64,000 nucleotides of DNA from positions 992,001 to 1,056,000 of the forward strand of contig NZ_CP015863.1 of NCBI RefSeq assembly GCF_002163755.1, read 5' to 3'. This DNA comes from Vibrio campbellii CAIM 519 = NBRC 15631 = ATCC 25920. Lineage in GTDB: Bacteria; Pseudomonadota; Gammaproteobacteria; Enterobacterales; Vibrionaceae. The position numbers and the translations under genes were made by a program. Positions 8,792 to 17,420 of the stretch are shown in pieces (positions within the stretch are counted from its first letter, which is position 1; the number at the start of each line of letters is the position of its first letter). The notes below the pieces were generated by a model that was not told the DNA's origin, ran no database searches, and worked only from the letters and a program-made list of their open reading frames with translations.

Positions 8792-8807
8792 TGGTCTGTA
8801 ACTTGCT
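8792..8807 (+). promoter_or_regulatory. Sigma-54 (RpoN) promoter of dctPQM
   Basis: TGGTCTGTAACTTGCT matches the -24/-12 consensus TGGCACG-N4-TTGCW: GG and GC elements are present and the first G of each is exactly 12 bases apart. It lies 87 bases before dctP, and the sigma-54 activator DctD is encoded in the same locus. Confidence 0.75.
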
Positions 8808-8893
8808 CCTTGTTGAACATCCGTACCCATCACCTTCTACCCACTTAGGTGTTCATGGAAAGGATGGGATGTGATTCAACAAGGAGAATAATA

Positions 8894-9889
8894 ATGTTTA
8901 AGCCTCTAACTCTACTGTCTGTTTCTGCTCTGGCTATTACTAGCTTTAACGCTGCCGCAAACTGTGACCCTGGTGAAACCGTGATCAAGTTCAGTCACGT
9001 AACCAATACAGATAAGCATCCAAAAGGCATTGCTGCTTCGTTACTGGAAAAGCGCGTGAACGAAGAGATGAATGGCAAAGTCTGTATGCAGGTTTTCCCT
9101 AACTCGACACTGTACGATGATAACAAGGTGCTTGAAGCGCTACTTAATGGTGATGTTCAACTCGCTGCCCCTTCTCTTTCAAAGTTTGAGAAATTCACCA
9201 AGAAGTACCGCATCTTTGACCTTCCTTTCCTATTCGAGGATGTGGCGGCTGTTGACCGTTTCCAAAACTCGGAATCAGGTGAAAAGCTGAAAAACGCAAT
9301 GAAACGACGTGGTCTACAAGGCTTAGCTTTCTGGCATAACGGTATGAAGCAAATGTCTGCCAACAAGCCATTGACGGTGCCGGGCGATGCGGAAGGCTTG
9401 AAGTTCCGTGTACAAGCTTCAGACGTATTGGTGGCTCAGTTCGAGCAACTTGGTGCGAATCCACAAAAGATGTCGTTCAAAGAAGTGTACGGCGGCCTTC
9501 AAACCAAGGTTATCGATGGTCAGGAAAATACGTGGTCGAACATTTACGGTAAGAAGTTCTTCGAAGTACAAGATGGCATTACCGAAACCAACCACGGTAT
9601 TCTGGACTACTTGGTTGTGACATCGAACGATTTCTGGAAAAAACTGCCAGACGATCAGCGTGAACAGCTAAACACCATCATTCAAGAAGTGACGGCTCAA
9701 CGTAACGCTGAGTCAACCAAAGTGAACCTCGCTAACAAGAACAACATCATTGAAGCGGGTGGTGTGGTGCGCACTCTAACGCCGGAGCAGCGTCAAGAGT
9801 GGGTAACTGCATTGCAACCTGTGTGGAAGAAGTTTGAGAAAGACATTGGTTCAGATCTTATTAATGCGGCACTTGCATCTAACCAATAA
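8894..9889 (+). CDS. dctP: DctP, periplasmic solute-binding protein of TRAP C4-dicarboxylate transporter
   Basis: A 331-residue secreted receptor that captures C4-dicarboxylates (succinate, fumarate, malate) in the periplasm and hands them to DctQM. The start at ATG 8894 follows an AAGGAG site; it yields a clear signal peptide (MFKPLTLLSVSALAITSFNAAAN) with cleavage near residue 21. The mature protein opens with IKFSHVTNTDKHPKG, the standard DctP start, and contains the FRVQASDV segment with the arginine that binds the substrate carboxylate, then NTWSNIYGKKFFEVQ. First gene of dctPQM, behind a sigma-54 promoter. The DctB/DctD pair downstream on the other strand fits induction by external dicarboxylate. 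Confidence 0.93.
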   Translation: MFKPLTLLSVSALAITSFNAAANCDPGETVIKFSHVTNTDKHPKGIAASLLEKRVNEEMNGKVCMQVFPNSTLYDDNKVLEALLNGDVQLAAPSLSKFEKFTKKYRIFDLPFLFEDVAAVDRFQNSESGEKLKNAMKRRGLQGLAFWHNGMKQMSANKPLTVPGDAEGLKFRVQASDVLVAQFEQLGANPQKMSFKEVYGGLQTKVIDGQENTWSNIYGKKFFEVQDGITETNHGILDYLVVTSNDFWKKLPDDQREQLNTIIQEVTAQRNAESTKVNLANKNNIIEAGGVVRTLTPEQRQEWVTALQPVWKKFEKDIGSDLINAALASNQ

Positions 9890-9943
9890 TCAACAAGCCC
9901 AAGCTCGTTGGGTAAATAAGTAAAAATACAAAGCACTACGATT

Positions 9944-9982
9944 GGCCCTCGTGTACTCATTCATGGGGAAGAGGGTCCTTTT
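9944..9982 (+). terminator. Attenuator-like hairpin between dctP and dctQ
   Basis: GGCCCTC (9944-9950) pairs with GAGGGTCC (9971-9978), followed by TTTTCT. A partial terminator here would make the binding protein more abundant than the membrane subunits, as is usual for such operons. Confidence 0.5.
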
Positions 9983-10007
9983 CTCCCAATAATGACGTGA
10001 TGTAATT

Positions 10008-10679
10008 ATGGAACAGACTTTTTTTGCCAAGGCTGGGCGGATCACCGATGCCATTGAAGAGACGTTGATTGCGTTCTTTCTTGGCGCGATGACATTGCTG
10101 ACGTTTGCCAATGTCATTTTTCGCTATGTCTTTAACGACAATATTCTTTGGGCACTGGAACTGACGGTATTCATGTTCGCATGGATGGTTCTGGTTGGCG
10201 CATCATATGGTGTGAAGAAGCACTTTCACATTGGTGTCGATGTCATCATCAACATGGTGTCGGAGCCGAAACGAAAAGTCCTCGCACTGCTTGCAGCTGC
10301 TGGTTGCTTAGCGTTTTCTATTCTGCTTTTGGTCGGTTCTTGGAACTACTGGTATCCGTTTGTCACTGAGCGTGCATGGTATGAAACCGACGATATCCCC
10401 ATGCCAGAGATGTTTCAGTTTTTAGCCGATTGGCTCAATGAAGGTGAGCGCTATGAGAAGCTGCCTCGCTTTATTCCTTACTTTGCTTTGCCCCTTGGTA
10501 TGGCGCTACTCACTTTCCGTTTTGTGCAAATCACTTGGCAGATCGCAACAGGCAAACTGGACCGCTTGATTGCAGGTCATGAAGCCGAGGAAGAGTTAGA
10601 AGCGCTAAAAGAAGAACTCAATGAAGCCGCAGACGCGATTCCAAATGGTTCTTCATCATCAGATCGCAAGGAGCAATAA
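10008..10679 (+). CDS. dctQ: DctQ, small membrane subunit of TRAP transporter
   Basis: A 223-residue TRAP small permease subunit that holds the binding protein-facing side of the transporter together with DctM. Four hydrophobic helices are seen: AFFLGAMTLLTFANVIFRYVF (residues 24-44), LELTVFMFAWMVLVGASYG with the conserved E and W of the family, VLALLAAAGCLAFSILLLVG, and IPYFALPLGMALLTFRFV. An unusually long acidic C-terminal tail (AEEELEALKEELNEAADAI) extends past the last helix and is probably cytoplasmic and helical. Only 3 bases separate its stop from the dctM start. Confidence 0.92.
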   Translation: MEQTFFAKAGRITDAIEETLIAFFLGAMTLLTFANVIFRYVFNDNILWALELTVFMFAWMVLVGASYGVKKHFHIGVDVIINMVSEPKRKVLALLAAAGCLAFSILLLVGSWNYWYPFVTERAWYETDDIPMPEMFQFLADWLNEGERYEKLPRFIPYFALPLGMALLTFRFVQITWQIATGKLDRLIAGHEAEEELEALKEELNEAADAIPNGSSSSDRKEQ

Positions 10680-10682
10680 ATC

Positions 10683-12044
10683 GTGGATATTCTGTTTTTA
10701 TTCCTGATGGTGATTGGCTTCATGTTGATCGGTGTGCCAATTGCTGTCTCTCTGGGCCTTTCCAGTATTCTTTTCTTATTAATGCACTCGGATGCGTCTT
10801 TGGCTTCCGTTGCCCAAACACTGTTTAACGCGTTTGCTGGCCACTACACTTTGTTAGCGATTCCCTTCTTTATCTTGGCCTCAAGCTTTATGTCTACCGG
10901 TGGCGTGGCGAAGCGTATTATCCGCTTTGCGATTGCTATTGTTGGTTGGTTCCGCGGCGGTTTAGCGATGGCGTCGGTCGTGGCATGTATGATGTTTGCG
11001 GCGCTATCGGGCTCGTCTCCTGCAACCGTAGTGGCGATTGGTAGCATTGTTATCGCTGGTATGATCAAGAACGGCTACTCGAAAGAGTTTGCAGCGGGTG
11101 TTATCTGTAATGCGGGAACGCTGGGCATTTTGATCCCACCTTCTATCGTGATGGTGGTGTATGCCGCTGCGACGGATGTGTCGGTTGGGCGTATGTTCCT
11201 TGGTGGCGTTATTCCGGGGTTGCTGGCGGGCGTGATGTTGATGATTGCGATTTACATTGCCGCGAGAATCAAGAACCTGCCAAAACAACCTTTTGTTGGT
11301 TGGAAAGAAACCTTTGATGCCGCCAAAGACGCAAGTTGGGGTTTATTGCTGGTGGTGATCATCCTTGGTGGCATCTACGGCGGTATCTTTACGCCGACAG
11401 AAGCGGCGGCGGTGGCGGCGGTGTATTCATTCTTCATTGCTAACTTTGTCTACCAAGACATGGGGCCATTTGCTGACAAGCAGAACACTAAACCTGTATT
11501 GGTTAAAATCTTCCAAACGTTTGTTCATAAAGATACTAAGCATACGCTGTATGAAGCAGGCAAGCTGACCATCATGTTGCTGTTCATCATTGCCAACGCC
11601 CTGATTCTTAAGCACGTACTTACCGAAGAACGCATCCCGCAAATGATCACCGAATCTATGCTATCAGCGGGGCTTGGGCCGATTACCTTCTTAATTGTGG
11701 TTAACGTGTTGCTGCTGATTGGCGGTCAGTTCATGGAGCCGTCCGGTTTGCTCATCATCGTCGCACCGTTGGTGTTCCCAATCGCGATTGCACTGGGTAT
11801 TGATCCGATCCACCTTGGCATCATGATGGTGGTGAACATGGAGATAGGCATGATAACCCCGCCTGTGGGGCTCAACTTATTTGTGACCGCTGGTGTGGCG
11901 AAGATGTCGATGATGAATGTGGTGAAAGCGGCATTACCATGGGTGGCGGTGATGTTCCTCTTCCTTATTATCGTCACTTACGTGCCTTGGGTATCGACTT
12001 GGTTGCCAACGACATTGATGGGGCCAGAAATCATCACTAAGTAA
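10683..12044 (+). CDS. dctM: DctM, large membrane subunit of TRAP transporter
   Basis: A 453-residue large TRAP permease, about twelve helices, which moves the substrate with sodium. The start is GTG at 10683, three bases after dctQ. Family features: the opening hydrophobic helix and GVPIAVSLGLSS, FFILASSFMSTGGVAKRI, the AALSGSSPATVVAIGSI hairpin (helix-loop with conserved S-G-S-S-P), GTLGILIPPSI with its paired proline, GGIFTPTEAAAVAAVY, and near the end IGMITPPVGLNLFVTAGVA, the second inverted-repeat hairpin. Complete and unbroken. The operon ends in a perfect 12-bp hairpin at 12065. Confidence 0.95.
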   Translation: MDILFLFLMVIGFMLIGVPIAVSLGLSSILFLLMHSDASLASVAQTLFNAFAGHYTLLAIPFFILASSFMSTGGVAKRIIRFAIAIVGWFRGGLAMASVVACMMFAALSGSSPATVVAIGSIVIAGMIKNGYSKEFAAGVICNAGTLGILIPPSIVMVVYAAATDVSVGRMFLGGVIPGLLAGVMLMIAIYIAARIKNLPKQPFVGWKETFDAAKDASWGLLLVVIILGGIYGGIFTPTEAAAVAAVYSFFIANFVYQDMGPFADKQNTKPVLVKIFQTFVHKDTKHTLYEAGKLTIMLLFIIANALILKHVLTEERIPQMITESMLSAGLGPITFLIVVNVLLLIGGQFMEPSGLLIIVAPLVFPIAIALGIDPIHLGIMMVVNMEIGMITPPVGLNLFVTAGVAKMSMMNVVKAALPWVAVMFLFLIIVTYVPWVSTWLPTTLMGPEIITK

Positions 12045-12064
12045 TGGTTTTTAGCCACAAAACA

Positions 12065-12092
12065 GAAGAGGTGTGACTATTCACACCTCTTC
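12065..12092. terminator. Perfect 12-bp hairpin at the end of dctPQM, shared with the last codons of the convergent small gene
   Basis: GAAGAGGTGTGA, loop CTAT, TCACACCTCTTC. No long T-run follows on the plus strand, but the position at the convergence of two genes and the stem strength favour a transcription end. The same bases encode the terminal Glu-Glu-Val-stop of the minus-strand gene. Confidence 0.6.
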
Positions 12093-12263
12093 ATCTATGG
12101 ATTTATAGGCTGGCCTTCTTGGGTCCGGTTTCACTCGACGCTCGTAACCGAGCCATTTTTTTTTGTTTTTACGCCGGTCTTCCCCAGAGCGCCTCTCTTC
12201 TTGATAATGCCCGTCAACCATCACAGTATCGGTGATCACGGGGATTTTGACCTTTTCTGTCAT
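12081..12263 (-). CDS. Small basic protein with RR-x-GEDRR motif, unknown function
   Basis: A 60-residue frame starting at ATG 12263 and ending within the dctPQM terminator hairpin. The protein is highly charged, with EERRSGEDRRKNKKKW and YERRVKPDPRR as arginine-rich segments and an acidic end SIDEEV. ERRSGEDRR-like patches occur in several short uncharacterised gammaproteobacterial proteins. No signal peptide or membrane helix. Its ribosome site is weak (GGA close to the ATG). The absence of a competing gene, the protein-like composition and its position between convergent operons support coding; function unknown. Confidence 0.5.
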   Translation of the reverse strand: MTEKVKIPVITDTVMVDGHYQEERRSGEDRRKNKKKWLGYERRVKPDPRRPAYKSIDEEV

Positions 12264-12340
12264 ATCCGTTTAAGCCATCTTTTCGTTGTTATAAAAAGTA
12301 TGTTTCAAGTTGGATATAACGACAAACTGCAAACTGCGTT

Positions 12341-13672
12341 TTATTTATATAGGTCCTTATCTATCTGATAGCGTTGCATTTTGTCGTACAGGGTTTTTCG
12401 AGGCACATTCAATTGTTCCATGGTCTGTTTGATACTGCCGCTGTTCTCCAGTAATGCACTTTCAATCGCCGCTTTCTCAAATTCCGCTACCTGCTCCGCA
12501 AGGCTAGAAGACGAGGTTGAAATGGTATCTCCCAATTGGATTAATTTACCCAGTAAGACAAATCGTTCCGCCGCATTGCGTAATTCACGTACATTGCCCG
12601 GCCAGTCATGGGCCATTAACTGAGCCAAATCTTGTGAGGAGAGACTGGGGGAGGTTTTGCCGTAACGAGACGCGGCAACCAATAAAAAGTGATGGAACAG
12701 TGCAGGAATGTCCTCTTTGCGCTCGCGCATTGGCGGTAGATCGAGAGTGACCACATTAAGGCGATAATAAAGATCCTGACGAAATGTGCCTTCCTCTGCC
12801 GCTTGTTTTAAGTCGACCTTAGTAGCCGCAATGACGCGAATATCCAACGGCAGCAATTCGTTCGAGCCAACACGTTCAATCACTCTTTCTTGAAGCACCC
12901 GTAGCAAACGGATTTGTGCCTGAATCGGCATCGATTCGATTTCATCCAAAAATAGTGTGCCGCCCTGAGCAAATTCAAACTTACCAATTCGGCGACTTTC
13001 TGCTCCGGTAAAGGCACCTTTTTCATGGCCATAAAGTTCGCTCTCGATAAGGTTTTCTGGCACCGCGCCGCAGTTAACGGCAACAAAGTTTTGATTGCGG
13101 CGATTACTTTGTTCGTGAAGAGACCTAGCAATCAGTTCTTTACCTGTACCGGTTTCACCAAACAACAAGATATCCGCATCGGTATCGGCAATGTGAGTGA
13201 TAGTTTCACGCAGTATTTGGATGCTCGCGGTTTCGCCAATGATTCGCGGACCAAGGGTTTTACTGGCTTTGAGTGACTGGCGCAGTTCTTCGTTTTCATT
13301 GGTGAGCTTTCGCTTCTCAATGGCCCGTTTAACGGTTTCCACTAGGTGCTCTGGCGCAAAAGGTTTCTCGATAAAATCGTAAGCGCCCTGATGGAGAGCT
13401 TGTACGGCCATGGAGATATCGCCGTGTCCGGTGATCATGATGACGGGGAGGTTTGCATCTCGCTGCATCAAAGTCGTCAGCAAGTCCATGCCAAAAATAC
13501 CCGGTAAGCAGATGTCGGTGATCACGACGCCCGCTTCTTCGCCTTGCTGCATGGCAATTAAAGCCGATTCAGCATCCGTAAAAAACTTGGCATCGATATC
13601 CGCCAGCTCAAAAGTTTGCTCGATGGCCAGTCTGAGATCGGCTTCGTCGTCAATAAAAAACACCTGACACAT
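12341..13672 (-). CDS. dctD: DctD, sigma-54-dependent response regulator for C4-dicarboxylate transport
   Basis: A 443-residue NtrC-class activator. Receiver domain at residues 1-120 with phospho-acceptor D53 (VVITDICLPG) and conserved T81/K103 region. AAA+ domain: Walker A GETGTGKE at 172-179, the sigma-54-contacting loop GAFTGA at 219-224, Walker B LFLDEIESM and arginine-finger DLYYRL. The C-terminal Fis-type helix-turn-helix reads IKQTMEQLNVPRKTLYDKM. The start is ATG 13672, where the receiver begins (MCQVFFIDDEAD); the frame extends 22 residues further upstream but these overlap dctB. The dctB stop lies 4 bases before this start, so the two are one operon, dctB first. Expected to act on the sigma-54 promoter at 8792. 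Confidence 0.94.
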   Translation of the reverse strand: MCQVFFIDDEADLRLAIEQTFELADIDAKFFTDAESALIAMQQGEEAGVVITDICLPGIFGMDLLTTLMQRDANLPVIMITGHGDISMAVQALHQGAYDFIEKPFAPEHLVETVKRAIEKRKLTNENEELRQSLKASKTLGPRIIGETASIQILRETITHIADTDADILLFGETGTGKELIARSLHEQSNRRNQNFVAVNCGAVPENLIESELYGHEKGAFTGAESRRIGKFEFAQGGTLFLDEIESMPIQAQIRLLRVLQERVIERVGSNELLPLDIRVIAATKVDLKQAAEEGTFRQDLYYRLNVVTLDLPPMRERKEDIPALFHHFLLVAASRYGKTSPSLSSQDLAQLMAHDWPGNVRELRNAAERFVLLGKLIQLGDTISTSSSSLAEQVAEFEKAAIESALLENSGSIKQTMEQLNVPRKTLYDKMQRYQIDKDLYK

Positions 13673-13676
13673 GGTC

Positions 13677-15482
13677 TCATCCTTCTGGTTGTGCGGCGAG
13701 CGGTGTAACAATAGGTAGGCAGAGTGAGAATCGAGCACCGCCTTGTTCTCGATTCTGTGCGCTTAATTTGCCATTCATACTGGCTAAGATTTGTTTGGAG
13801 ATAGAAAGCCCTAGCCCCAAGCCATTTTGTTTGGTGGTAAGGAAGGGTTCGCACAGTTCTGAAAGGGTAAAATCACCCAATCCTGAACCGTTATCGTCCA
13901 CATGAATCCAGACGAGTTTGGTCTCGCGGTCTTGAACCACGGACAGCTCGATTTGTTTGTCTTCTTGCTCTCTAAGTACCTCTATCGCATTGGTGATTAA
14001 GTTCACTAACACTTGTTCGAGTTGAATCGTATTAACCTGAACGTCGACATCCTGCCCTAACAAATTGGTTGTTAGGGTTACTCGTGCTGATTTTAAAGCA
14101 GGCTTCATCAACTCTTTTGCTGAAGCAATGACGGGTAGTAGCTGAGTGTGAACCAGCTCATTACCACCGGTTTTCTTGGCAAAAGACCGCAGTTGTTGAC
14201 TGATGTTAGCCATTCGGTCGGTAAGGGCTGAGATGCGAGTAAGGTTGTCTTCAACACGGTCGAACTTCTCTTTGTGGAGGAACAGTTTTCCGTTCTCAGC
14301 GAAACTACGAATAGCCGCCAAAGGATTGTTGAGTTCATGGCTGATGCTGGCTGACATTTGCCCCAACACCGCTAACTTGGCCGCTTGAACCAATTCGTCT
14401 TGAGTCTGACGAAGGGTTTGTTCGGTTTCGCTGCGTTGAGTAATCTCGGCTTGTAACTCAGCGGTACGCGCCATCACTTGGTATTCAAGTTTCTGATTGG
14501 CTTCTTGTTGGATTCGCTCAATTTGACGGTGGCGTTGTTGACGGTGGTAGACGAGCTGGCCAACCAAAAATAGAACCGTGAAGCTAAGCGTTAACACGAG
14601 TAAATAGCCCATGGTGATCCAAACTACTGATTGCTTGGGAGATAGCACTCGGATGGTGAGTTTGAGATCCTGCAGAGGGAGAGAAGAAACCACCAGTGTT
14701 CCTCGATTGTATGGGTAGCCTTGCTTCGCTTCTGTATGCGCCAAACCCATATCGCCAACAAAACCCAGTGGCTTGATGGTGGTGTCTAAATACTGGCGGC
14801 TAGCCCAGACCTCTGCAGCTTTTAAATCGTCGAGTGGCTGTAAGCTTTTGAATAGCCAGTCACTCCGGCTACTCATAAACACAATGCCATTTGGGTCACT
14901 CGCAACAAAGACGCTTTTAGGGTGTTGCCAGTTATCTTCTATCTTACTTAAATCCATTTTGACCACCACGATACCAAGCACGCTCCCGGCATAGACGATT
15001 GGGTAGGAGTAGTAGTAACCGCGCTTTCCTGAGGTAGATCCGAGGGCGTAATATTCAGCCCGCTGACCGACAATCGCCTGTTTGAAGTAGGGACGGAAAG
15101 CAAAGTTTCGGCCGATAAAAGAACGCGCTTTGCGCCAGTTACTGGCGGCGATCGTCATGCCCCATTTGTCGATCAAATAAGTGTCTGAAGCTGCAATGAC
15201 ATTGTTGACCGATTCTAAATATCGATTAGTGATTTCCAGTTGGGCACTGTTGGCTGGATTGAGTAGGGCTTCAACCAAAGGTTCGTCTTTGGAGAGCAGG
15301 TGAGGGATGTGCGCGTACTTATCTAACTTGTTCTGAATATGGCTGGAGAACCGCTCTAACTGGGATTGATGTTTATCGAGCAAAGATTGGTAGCTGGCTT
15401 GCCAAACCCAATGCCCACCAACGAAGGCACAAAGGAGATAGAAGGCGAAAAAAATCAGTAGAATACGACTTTTTTGCGACAT
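13677..15482 (-). CDS. dctB: DctB, membrane sensor histidine kinase for C4-dicarboxylates
   Basis: A 601-residue sensor kinase. Helix 1 at residues 8-24; a periplasmic double-Cache sensor domain from about 30 to 285 with the RGYYYSYPI segment of the ligand pocket; helix 2 at about 288-310; then a coiled linker (RQQRHRQIERIQQEANQK) into the HisKA domain with H382 in ISHELNNPLAA, and an HATPase_c domain with N-box NLITNAIEVL, DDNGSGL and GLGLGLSI. DctB autophosphorylates when dicarboxylate is bound and passes phosphate to D53 of DctD (family knowledge). Divergent from tig across a 524-base region. Confidence 0.94.
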   Translation of the reverse strand: MSQKSRILLIFFAFYLLCAFVGGHWVWQASYQSLLDKHQSQLERFSSHIQNKLDKYAHIPHLLSKDEPLVEALLNPANSAQLEITNRYLESVNNVIAASDTYLIDKWGMTIAASNWRKARSFIGRNFAFRPYFKQAIVGQRAEYYALGSTSGKRGYYYSYPIVYAGSVLGIVVVKMDLSKIEDNWQHPKSVFVASDPNGIVFMSSRSDWLFKSLQPLDDLKAAEVWASRQYLDTTIKPLGFVGDMGLAHTEAKQGYPYNRGTLVVSSLPLQDLKLTIRVLSPKQSVVWITMGYLLVLTLSFTVLFLVGQLVYHRQQRHRQIERIQQEANQKLEYQVMARTAELQAEITQRSETEQTLRQTQDELVQAAKLAVLGQMSASISHELNNPLAAIRSFAENGKLFLHKEKFDRVEDNLTRISALTDRMANISQQLRSFAKKTGGNELVHTQLLPVIASAKELMKPALKSARVTLTTNLLGQDVDVQVNTIQLEQVLVNLITNAIEVLREQEDKQIELSVVQDRETKLVWIHVDDNGSGLGDFTLSELCEPFLTTKQNGLGLGLSISKQILASMNGKLSAQNREQGGARFSLCLPIVTPLAAQPEG

Positions 15483-15630
15483 CCTTGCGCTCCCTTACAT
15501 CTTGTTTTCACCACGTAAGAGAATGTTAATAGTTTGCATGGATGAATGGGGATTTCGTTTCCAACTCTGTGGAGTAAAACAAGAGCAAGATCTCTTTTTA
15601 GGCTTTTCAATAAAAAAAGCTGTCGATTCT

Positions 15631-15659
15631 CTTGAAAAAGTCGCTATTGTCCCCATTCT
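15631..15659 (+). promoter_or_regulatory. Sigma-32-like heat-shock promoter in the tig leader
   Basis: CTTGAA, a 14-base spacer and CCCCATTCT: a near-perfect match to the sigma-32 consensus (CTTGAA-N13-15-CCCCATNT). It points toward tig and lies about 345 bases before its start codon. Confidence 0.5.
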
Positions 15660-15765
15660 AGATATGCTCGCTGAGGCGAAGCGATGCTAAAAGGGCATTT
15701 TTCGTAAAAATTGAGTCCGTATTCGAGAATTTAGCGCAGACAATGTCCACATAGTGGCTATTGGC

Positions 15766-15794
15766 TCGACAGGATTGCGACAGATCGCTAGAAT
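15766..15794 (+). promoter_or_regulatory. Sigma-70-type promoter upstream of tig
   Basis: TCGACA, 17 bases, TAGAAT, then a G/C-rich discriminator (GTCGCG). This would begin a transcript of about 205 bases before the tig start. Confidence 0.55.
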
Positions 15795-15838
15795 GTCGCG
15801 TCTAAAAATTCTGTCCTGAGGCTAATAGGAGATACCTT

Positions 15839-15904
15839 TTGCGTTTGCTGAGGATATCACTGATTAGTCCGGTGTTGGTTTCCAGCATCGATACTCGGTT
15901 TTAA
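15839..15904 (+). CDS. Possible 21-residue leader ORF in the tig 5' region
   Basis: TTG 15839 is preceded by AGGAG with 7-base spacing and opens a frame reading MRLLRISLISPVLVSSIDTRF then TAA at 15902. The ribosome site is better than that of most genes nearby. It lies inside the transcript predicted from the promoter at 15766. It may be a regulatory leader peptide or a chance frame; there is no comparative evidence here. The rest of 15483-16006 shows a hairpin GCTCGG-GAAGA-CCGAGC at 15969-15985 just before tig and no other gene. Confidence 0.25.
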   Translation: MRLLRISLISPVLVSSIDTRF

Positions 15905-16006
15905 CTTAGGTGTTCGGACAGGACACTACACAAGGATGAGGCGTGAACTCAAAGAGTCTCGCTCATAAGCTCGGGAAGACCGAGCCACTTTAGAGGTTTA
16001 TATATA

Positions 16007-17314
16007 ATGCAAGTTACTGTTGAAACGCTAGAGGGCCTAGAGCGCCGTCTAAACATTACTGTTCCAGCTGCAAACATCGAAGACGCTGTAACAGCTGAAC
16101 TACGCAACATCGCTAAAAACCGTCGTTTCGATGGTTTCCGTAAAGGTAAAGTGCCTCTAAAAATGGTTGCTAAGATGTACGGCAAAGCAGTACGCCAAGA
16201 CGTTCTTGGTGAAGTTATGCAACGCCACTTCATCGAAGCGATCGTAAAAGAGAAAATCAACCCAGCTGGCGCACCAACGTTCGCTCCAGTTGAAAACAAC
16301 GAAGGCGCAGATCTAGTATTCACTGCAACTTTCGAAGTTTACCCAGAAGTTGAGCTAAAAGGTCTAGACAGCATCACTGTTGAAAAACCAACAACTGAAG
16401 TTAACGATTCAGACGTAGAAGAGATGATCGAAACTCTACGTAAGCAACAAGCTACTTGGGCTGAAGTTGAAGAAGCTGCAGAAGCTGGTAAGCGCGTAAG
16501 CATCGACTTCGTTGGTTCTATCGACGGTGAAGAGTTCGAAGGCGGTAAAGCTGAGAACTTCCCACTAGAAATGGGCGCAGGCCGCATGATCCCAGGTTTC
16601 GAAGACGGTATCGAAGGTAAAACTAAAGGTATGGAATTCGAAATCGACGTAAACTTCCCAGAAGATTACCACGCTGAAAACCTAAAAGGTAAAGCGGCTA
16701 AGTTCGCAATCAAAGTGAACAAAGTTGAAGCTCGTGAACTACCAGAACTAAACGACGAATTCGTTTCTAAGTTCGGTGTTGCTGAAGGTGGCGTTGAAGC
16801 ACTTAAAGCTGAAGTTCGTAAGAACATGGAGCGTGAACTTAAGCAAGCTGTTAAGAACCGCATCAAAGAGCAAGCTATCGACGGTCTAGTTGAGCAAAAC
16901 GAAATCGACGTACCAGCTGCACTTATCGACCAAGAAATCCAAGTTCTGCGTCAACAAGCTGCACAACGCTTCGGTGGTAACCCAGAAGCAGCTGCACAGC
17001 TTCCACGTGAACTGTTCGAAGAGCAAGCTAAACGTCGCGTAGTTGTAGGTCTTCTTCTAGGTGAAGTAATCAAGTCTGAAGAGCTAAAAGCTGACGACGA
17101 GAAAGTGAAAGCACTTATCGAAGAGATGGCAACTGCTTACGAAGATCCATCAGAAGTTATTGCTTACTACGAGCAAAACGAGCAAATGATGAACAACATG
17201 CGTAACGTTGCTCTAGAAGAGCAAGCTATCGACGCGATCATCGCAAAAGCACAGGTTACTGAGAAAGAAGTAAGCTTCAACGAGCTACTTAACCAACAAC
17301 AACCTGCTGCTTAA
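16007..17314 (+). CDS. tig: Trigger factor, ribosome-bound chaperone and prolyl isomerase
   Basis: A 435-residue chaperone that binds the ribosomal exit tunnel at protein L23 and shields nascent chains. Ribosome-binding N-domain at 1-115 with the exact signature FRKGKVPLKM near residue 45 (GFRxGKxP). FKBP-type PPIase domain at about 150-245, beginning GKRVSIDFVGSIDGEEF and including EMGAGRMIPGFEDGIEG. The helical C-terminal substrate cradle follows, with QQAAQRFGG and long acidic helices. Codon use is strongly biased to a few preferred codons, as expected of a highly expressed gene. First gene of the tig-clpP-clpX-lon block; a hairpin follows it. Confidence 0.97.
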   Translation: MQVTVETLEGLERRLNITVPAANIEDAVTAELRNIAKNRRFDGFRKGKVPLKMVAKMYGKAVRQDVLGEVMQRHFIEAIVKEKINPAGAPTFAPVENNEGADLVFTATFEVYPEVELKGLDSITVEKPTTEVNDSDVEEMIETLRKQQATWAEVEEAAEAGKRVSIDFVGSIDGEEFEGGKAENFPLEMGAGRMIPGFEDGIEGKTKGMEFEIDVNFPEDYHAENLKGKAAKFAIKVNKVEARELPELNDEFVSKFGVAEGGVEALKAEVRKNMERELKQAVKNRIKEQAIDGLVEQNEIDVPAALIDQEIQVLRQQAAQRFGGNPEAAAQLPRELFEEQAKRRVVVGLLLGEVIKSEELKADDEKVKALIEEMATAYEDPSEVIAYYEQNEQMMNNMRNVALEEQAIDAIIAKAQVTEKEVSFNELLNQQQPAA

Positions 17315-17365
17315 TAAGCAATATCTTGCGTAGAAGGTTGACTTAACGTCGATTATTCTGCTAAC

Positions 17366-17405
17366 AATGGTCCGTATGATACGTCATCATCCGGGCCATT
17401 TATTT
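17366..17405 (+). terminator. Hairpin between tig and clpP
   Basis: AATGGTCCGTATGAT and ATCATCCGGGCCATT pair with small mismatches around ACGTC, followed by TATTTT. Probably a partial terminator separating tig from clpP. Confidence 0.6.
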
Positions 17406-17420
17406 TAGGGACATAAGAAT

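Noticed and set aside
15502..15690. A 62-codon open frame upstream of tig
   Set aside because: No ribosome site, no recognisable features, and it contains the sigma-32-like promoter; the region looks like a leader.
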